NCBI GenBank assembly: GCA_038330095.1
Contig: JBBQNQ010000103.1
Span: 1 to 8,215 of the forward strand
Reading direction: 5' to 3'
From: JBBPZA01 sp038330095
GTDB lineage: Bacteria > Actinomycetota > Thermoleophilia > Solirubrobacterales > Solirubrobacteraceae
DNA length: 8,215 nt
The position numbers and the translations under genes are program-made. How positions within the stretch are numbered: position 1 is the stretch's first letter; the number at the start of each line of letters is the position of its first letter. This document shows positions 5,806 through 8,215 of this stretch, in pieces. Under the pieces are notes generated by a model, which made no database searches, had not been told where the DNA came from, and saw only the letters and a list, made by a program, of their open reading frames with translations.

Positions 5806-7404
5806 GTGGCGATCACCGAGCCGCACGGCGGGGTGTCGGCGCAGGCGCCGCCGCGGGACGAGCCGCACGCCGGGCCGGCGCAGGCGCCGCCGGGGAGCGG
5901 CCGCCCAAAGGGCCTGGCAGCGATCGTCTTCGTCGTAGGCGCCGCCTCGCTCGGTGCCGAGATCGCTGCCGCGCGCCTGCTCGCGCCGTTCTTCGGCGCC
6001 TCCACGGTCATCTGGGCGAACACCATCGCGGTGGTGCTCGTCTCGCTGTCGGTGGGCTACTGGCTCGGCGGCCGCCTCGCCGACCGCGACCCCACCCTCT
6101 CCGGGCTGTGCCGGATCGTCCTCGCCGCGGGCGCGGGGCTCGGCGTGGTCCCGTTCGTCGCGACGCCCTTCCTGCGCCTCGCGGTCGATGCACTGGACTC
6201 GATCGCCGCGGGAGCCTTCCTGGGCTCGCTGCTCGCGGTGCTGGTCCTCGTCTCGGTGCCGGTGCTGGCCCTCGGCGCCGCTGCGCCCTACGCGATCCGT
6301 CTGTCGGTGCGCTCGGTGGAGGAGTCGGGCACCGTAGCCGGCCGGCTGTACGCGATCTCTACCGCCGGCTCGCTGGCCGGGGTGTTCCTTGCCGCGCTCC
6401 TGCTGATTCCGCTGGTCGGCACGCGCCGCACCTTCCTGGCCTTCGCGCTCGCCCTCGCCGTGGTCGCGATGCTCGGCCTTCGCCGGCGCGCCGTCGTGGT
6501 GCCGGTCGCGCTCGCCGGCCTGCTCGCGGTGCCGGTCGGGACGGTGAAGGCCGTCGACAGCGGACGGGTGATCTATGAGGCCGAGACCGAGTACCAGTAC
6601 GCCCGCGTGGTCCAGGACACCGACGGCGAGCGGCGCCTGGAGCTCAACGAGGGCCAGGCCGTCCACTCGCTGTGGCGCCCGGGAACGGTGCTCACGGGCG
6701 ACTACTGGGACCCCTTCCTCGTCCTGCCCTACGCGGCGGGTGGACGGGCGCCGGCGACGCTCGCGATCCTTGGCAACGCGGGTGGCACGACCGCACGTGC
6801 CTACGGCCGCTACTTCCCGCGCACCGCGGTCGACGCCGTGGAGATCGACCGCGAGCTCACCGCCATCGGACGGCGCTTCTTCGGCCTCGGCGGCCCGCGC
6901 CTGCGGACCTACGCCCAGGACGCGCGACCATGGCTCCAGGCGCGCCGAACGCGTTACGACGCGATCTTCGTCGATGCCTACCGCCAGCCCTACATCCCCT
7001 TCTACCTGACGACGCGCGAGTTCTTCGCCCTGGCCCGGAAGCGCCTGGCGCCTGGAGGCGTCGTGGTGGTCAACGTCGGCCACCCCGAGGGCTCCGACCG
7101 CCTCGAGCGCGTCCTGGCCGCCACGATGCGCGCCGCGGGCTTCACGACCGTGCTGCGCGACCCCGTCGAGGACACCAACACGCTGCTGCTCGCCACCGAC
7201 GCCGCCGGCGCCGGAGCGGCCCGCCTGCGTGCGAGCATCGCCGGCCTGCCGGCGGACCTGCGCCCGATCGCGCTCGCCTCTGCTCGCCGCCTGTGTCCCG
7301 CCCTAGCGGGCGGCGCGGTCTACACCGACGACCGCGCGCCCGTCGAGTGGCTGGTGGATGCGTCGATCGTCAAGGTCGCCGCGGAGGGGCAGGGCGGAGG
7401 CTGA
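5806..7404 (+). CDS. Multi-pass membrane protein fused to a spermidine-synthase-like methyltransferase-fold domain
   Basis: The 532-residue product starts with a Pro/Ala-rich tail (1-35). About seven hydrophobic segments follow between residues 37 and 245. The first pair (AAIVFVVGAASLGAEIAAARLLAP, then an FFGAST turn) is characteristic of fused spermidine-synthase-like proteins. The C-terminal half is Rossmann-like: ILGNAGGTTARAYG (about 320-333) at the SAM/dcSAM glycine loop, VEIDREL (about 345-351) with the ribose-binding acid, YAQDARPWL (about 369-377), and FVDAYRQPYIPFY (about 387-399) near the catalytic position. The usual GGGDG loop and the DSSDP-type catalytic segment are altered, so polyamine synthesis cannot be assumed. 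The domain probably faces the cytoplasm. No speD, speA or speB gene is visible. The start is GTG at 5806, chosen over 5707 for the promoter spacing and to avoid overlap with bioA. It ends 9 nt from the convergent GGDEF gene. Confidence 0.85.
   Translation: MAITEPHGGVSAQAPPRDEPHAGPAQAPPGSGRPKGLAAIVFVVGAASLGAEIAAARLLAPFFGASTVIWANTIAVVLVSLSVGYWLGGRLADRDPTLSGLCRIVLAAGAGLGVVPFVATPFLRLAVDALDSIAAGAFLGSLLAVLVLVSVPVLALGAAAPYAIRLSVRSVEESGTVAGRLYAISTAGSLAGVFLAALLLIPLVGTRRTFLAFALALAVVAMLGLRRRAVVVPVALAGLLAVPVGTVKAVDSGRVIYEAETEYQYARVVQDTDGERRLELNEGQAVHSLWRPGTVLTGDYWDPFLVLPYAAGGRAPATLAILGNAGGTTARAYGRYFPRTAVDAVEIDRELTAIGRRFFGLGGPRLRTYAQDARPWLQARRTRYDAIFVDAYRQPYIPFYLTTREFFALARKRLAPGGVVVVNVGHPEGSDRLERVLAATMRAAGFTTVLRDPVEDTNTLLLATDAAGAGAARLRASIAGLPADLRPIALASARRLCPALAGGAVYTDDRAPVEWLVDASIVKVAAEGQGGG
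5818..5892 (+). repeat. Imperfect direct duplication in the N-terminal tail of the membrane enzyme
   Basis: Two copies start with GAGCCGCACG (5818 and 5860) and share the 16-mer GGCGCAGGCGCCGCCG (5838-5853 and 5877-5892). They differ by one codon in spacing. They encode EPHGGVSAQAPPRD followed by EPHAGPAQAPPGS. The frame is kept, so this is an in-frame duplication in a probably unstructured cytoplasmic tail. Confidence 0.8.
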
Positions 7405-7413
7405 GGCGCCGCT

Positions 7414-8215
7414 CTAGCCCTGCCGCCGCGTGGCGAGCATCGCCGCATCGGCGTGCTCGATCAGCTCCTCCACAGAGCAGTCCGCTCGGTGCTCGGCGAA
7501 GCCGACGCTGAACGAGGACCCCTCGTCGAGCAGGGTCCGTACATGGTCGAAGCGCCGGCGAACGATGTCGAGTCCCGCACCGGTGAAGGAGCACAGGAAC
7601 TCGTCTCCACCGAGCCGGATGATCAGGTCGTAGGGGCGCAGGCCCTCGCGGATGTGCCGGGTGACCTCGCACAGGAGGCGGTCCCCGGCCGGATGGCCCT
7701 GCTCGTCGTTCACGCGCTTCAGGCCGTCGACGTCGATGAACGCGACGACCAGGCTCTCCTTGGTGCGCTCGACGCGATCGATCTCTCGCTGCAGGGCGGA
7801 CAGGCCGGCCCGGCGGGTCAGCGTGTCCGTCAGCTCGTCGAGCCCCGCGCCCGCGAGCTCGCGCTCCGCCGCTTCGCGATCGCGCGCGGCCTGCTCGCGC
7901 TCCCGCGCGGCCTGCTCGCGCTCGCGCGCCGCAGCGGACCGGTGCTCAGCGGCCCGCACCCGGTCTTCGGCTGCCCGGCTGCGATCGTAGGCCGCCCTGC
8001 TCACGATCTCCTGGCCCGTCGCCGGCCGCTCGCCGAGCCCTCTGGAGCGCTCCCAGCGTTCGATCTCCGCATCACGGGCGTCGGCGAGGCGATCGCGCTC
8101 GCGCGCCATCTCGTCGCGCTCCCGCGCCGCCGCATCGCGCCGCGCCGCCGTCGCGTCGCGGATGCGGGCGGTCTCCCCGCGTGCGTGCGTGGCCAGGTCG
8201 CGTGCGTGAGTGGTC
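7414..8215 (-). CDS. Diguanylate cyclase (GGDEF domain) with N-terminal coiled coil, 5' end beyond the window
   Basis: About 266 C-terminal residues are visible. The frame stays open to the right edge, so the ATG at 8109 need not be the start. The N-terminal part is a long, highly charged helix rich in Arg, Glu, Asp and Ala with RDR/RER heptads, ending in AREREQ repeats: a probable coiled coil for dimerisation or signal relay. A complete GGDEF domain follows. FIDVDGLKRVNDEQGHPAGD carries the metal-binding aspartate region, and GGDEF itself is at 7597-7611. RPYD at 7627-7638 lies five residues upstream, matching the RxxD inhibitory site. Both sites are intact, so it should make cyclic di-GMP from two GTP and be product-inhibited. 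The input domain, if any, is off-window. It converges with the membrane enzyme gene. Confidence 0.93.
   Translation of the reverse strand, partial: TTHARDLATHARGETARIRDATAARRDAAARERDEMARERDRLADARDAEIERWERSRGLGERPATGQEIVSRAAYDRSRAAEDRVRAAEHRSAAAREREQAAREREQAARDREAAERELAGAGLDELTDTLTRRAGLSALQREIDRVERTKESLVVAFIDVDGLKRVNDEQGHPAGDRLLCEVTRHIREGLRPYDLIIRLGGDEFLCSFTGAGLDIVRRRFDHVRTLLDEGSSFSVGFAEHRADCSVEELIEHADAAMLATRRQG
7883..7923 (-). repeat. 21-nt tandem direct repeat encoding AREREQA heptads
   Basis: The 20-mer at 7883-7902 is repeated exactly at 7904-7923, a period of 21 nt or one heptad. It lies in the coiled-coil region of the diguanylate cyclase. In-frame expansion or loss would shift the helix by whole heptads. 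Confidence 0.85.

Noticed and set aside
5743..7083. Long minus-strand frame (446 codons) antisense to the membrane enzyme
   Set aside because: Charged, low-complexity product typical of a shadow frame; the plus-strand gene has membrane segments and fold motifs.

Overview
The window is GC-rich (about 70% by eye), with codons ending mostly in G or C. Genes are packed tightly and none contains an intron or frameshift. The style fits a high-GC actinobacterium. A GGDEF protein with an R/E/A-rich N-terminal helix, a two-domain PNPOx-like protein and a membrane-fused spermidine-synthase-like protein would suit the Thermoleophilia/Solirubrobacterales, but this placement is an inference. No rRNA, tRNA, CRISPR array, phage gene or origin was seen.

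Layout, left to right. (1) At 2-106 is the C-terminal end of a gene that runs off the left edge, possibly a transposase; its strand composition differs from the rest. (2) At 197-2842 is a minus-strand operon, transcribed right to left: a NUDIX hydrolase, a two-domain PNPOx-like flavin-type protein (joined by a 4-nt GTGA overlap) and an extended SDR (10-nt gap). (3) Divergent from this, at 2875-4301, a rubredoxin and a serine hydrolase of the beta-lactamase/esterase fold share one base (TAGTG). (4) At 4302-4390 is a convergent gap with a short repeat and a very G-rich block. (5) At 4391-5731, on the minus strand, is bioA of biotin synthesis. (6) Divergent from bioA, at 5806-7404, is a multi-pass membrane protein fused to a spermidine-synthase-like domain. 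(7) At 7414-8215, on the minus strand, is a diguanylate cyclase whose N-terminus lies beyond the right edge.

The genes do not form one pathway. The minus-strand trio looks like a redox or nucleotide housekeeping operon. The rubredoxin/hydrolase pair is an unexplained two-gene unit. bioA and the membrane enzyme are single genes that share a divergent promoter region.

The most interesting signal is regulatory. Four genes have a TAnnnT hexamer exactly 7 nt before the start codon (TAGGCT, TAGGCT, TAAGCT, TAAGGT), and a fifth (bioA) has TAGCTT at 8 nt. None of the five has a clear Shine-Dalgarno. This is the geometry expected of a -10 element driving leaderless mRNA. The two genes entered by translational coupling (PNPOx-like protein and serine hydrolase) lack it. 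A second pattern is two G-quadruplex-forming motifs, each on the sense strand just after a stop codon (SDR and serine hydrolase), where no ordinary hairpin terminator is visible. I did not find a clearly new multi-gene system.
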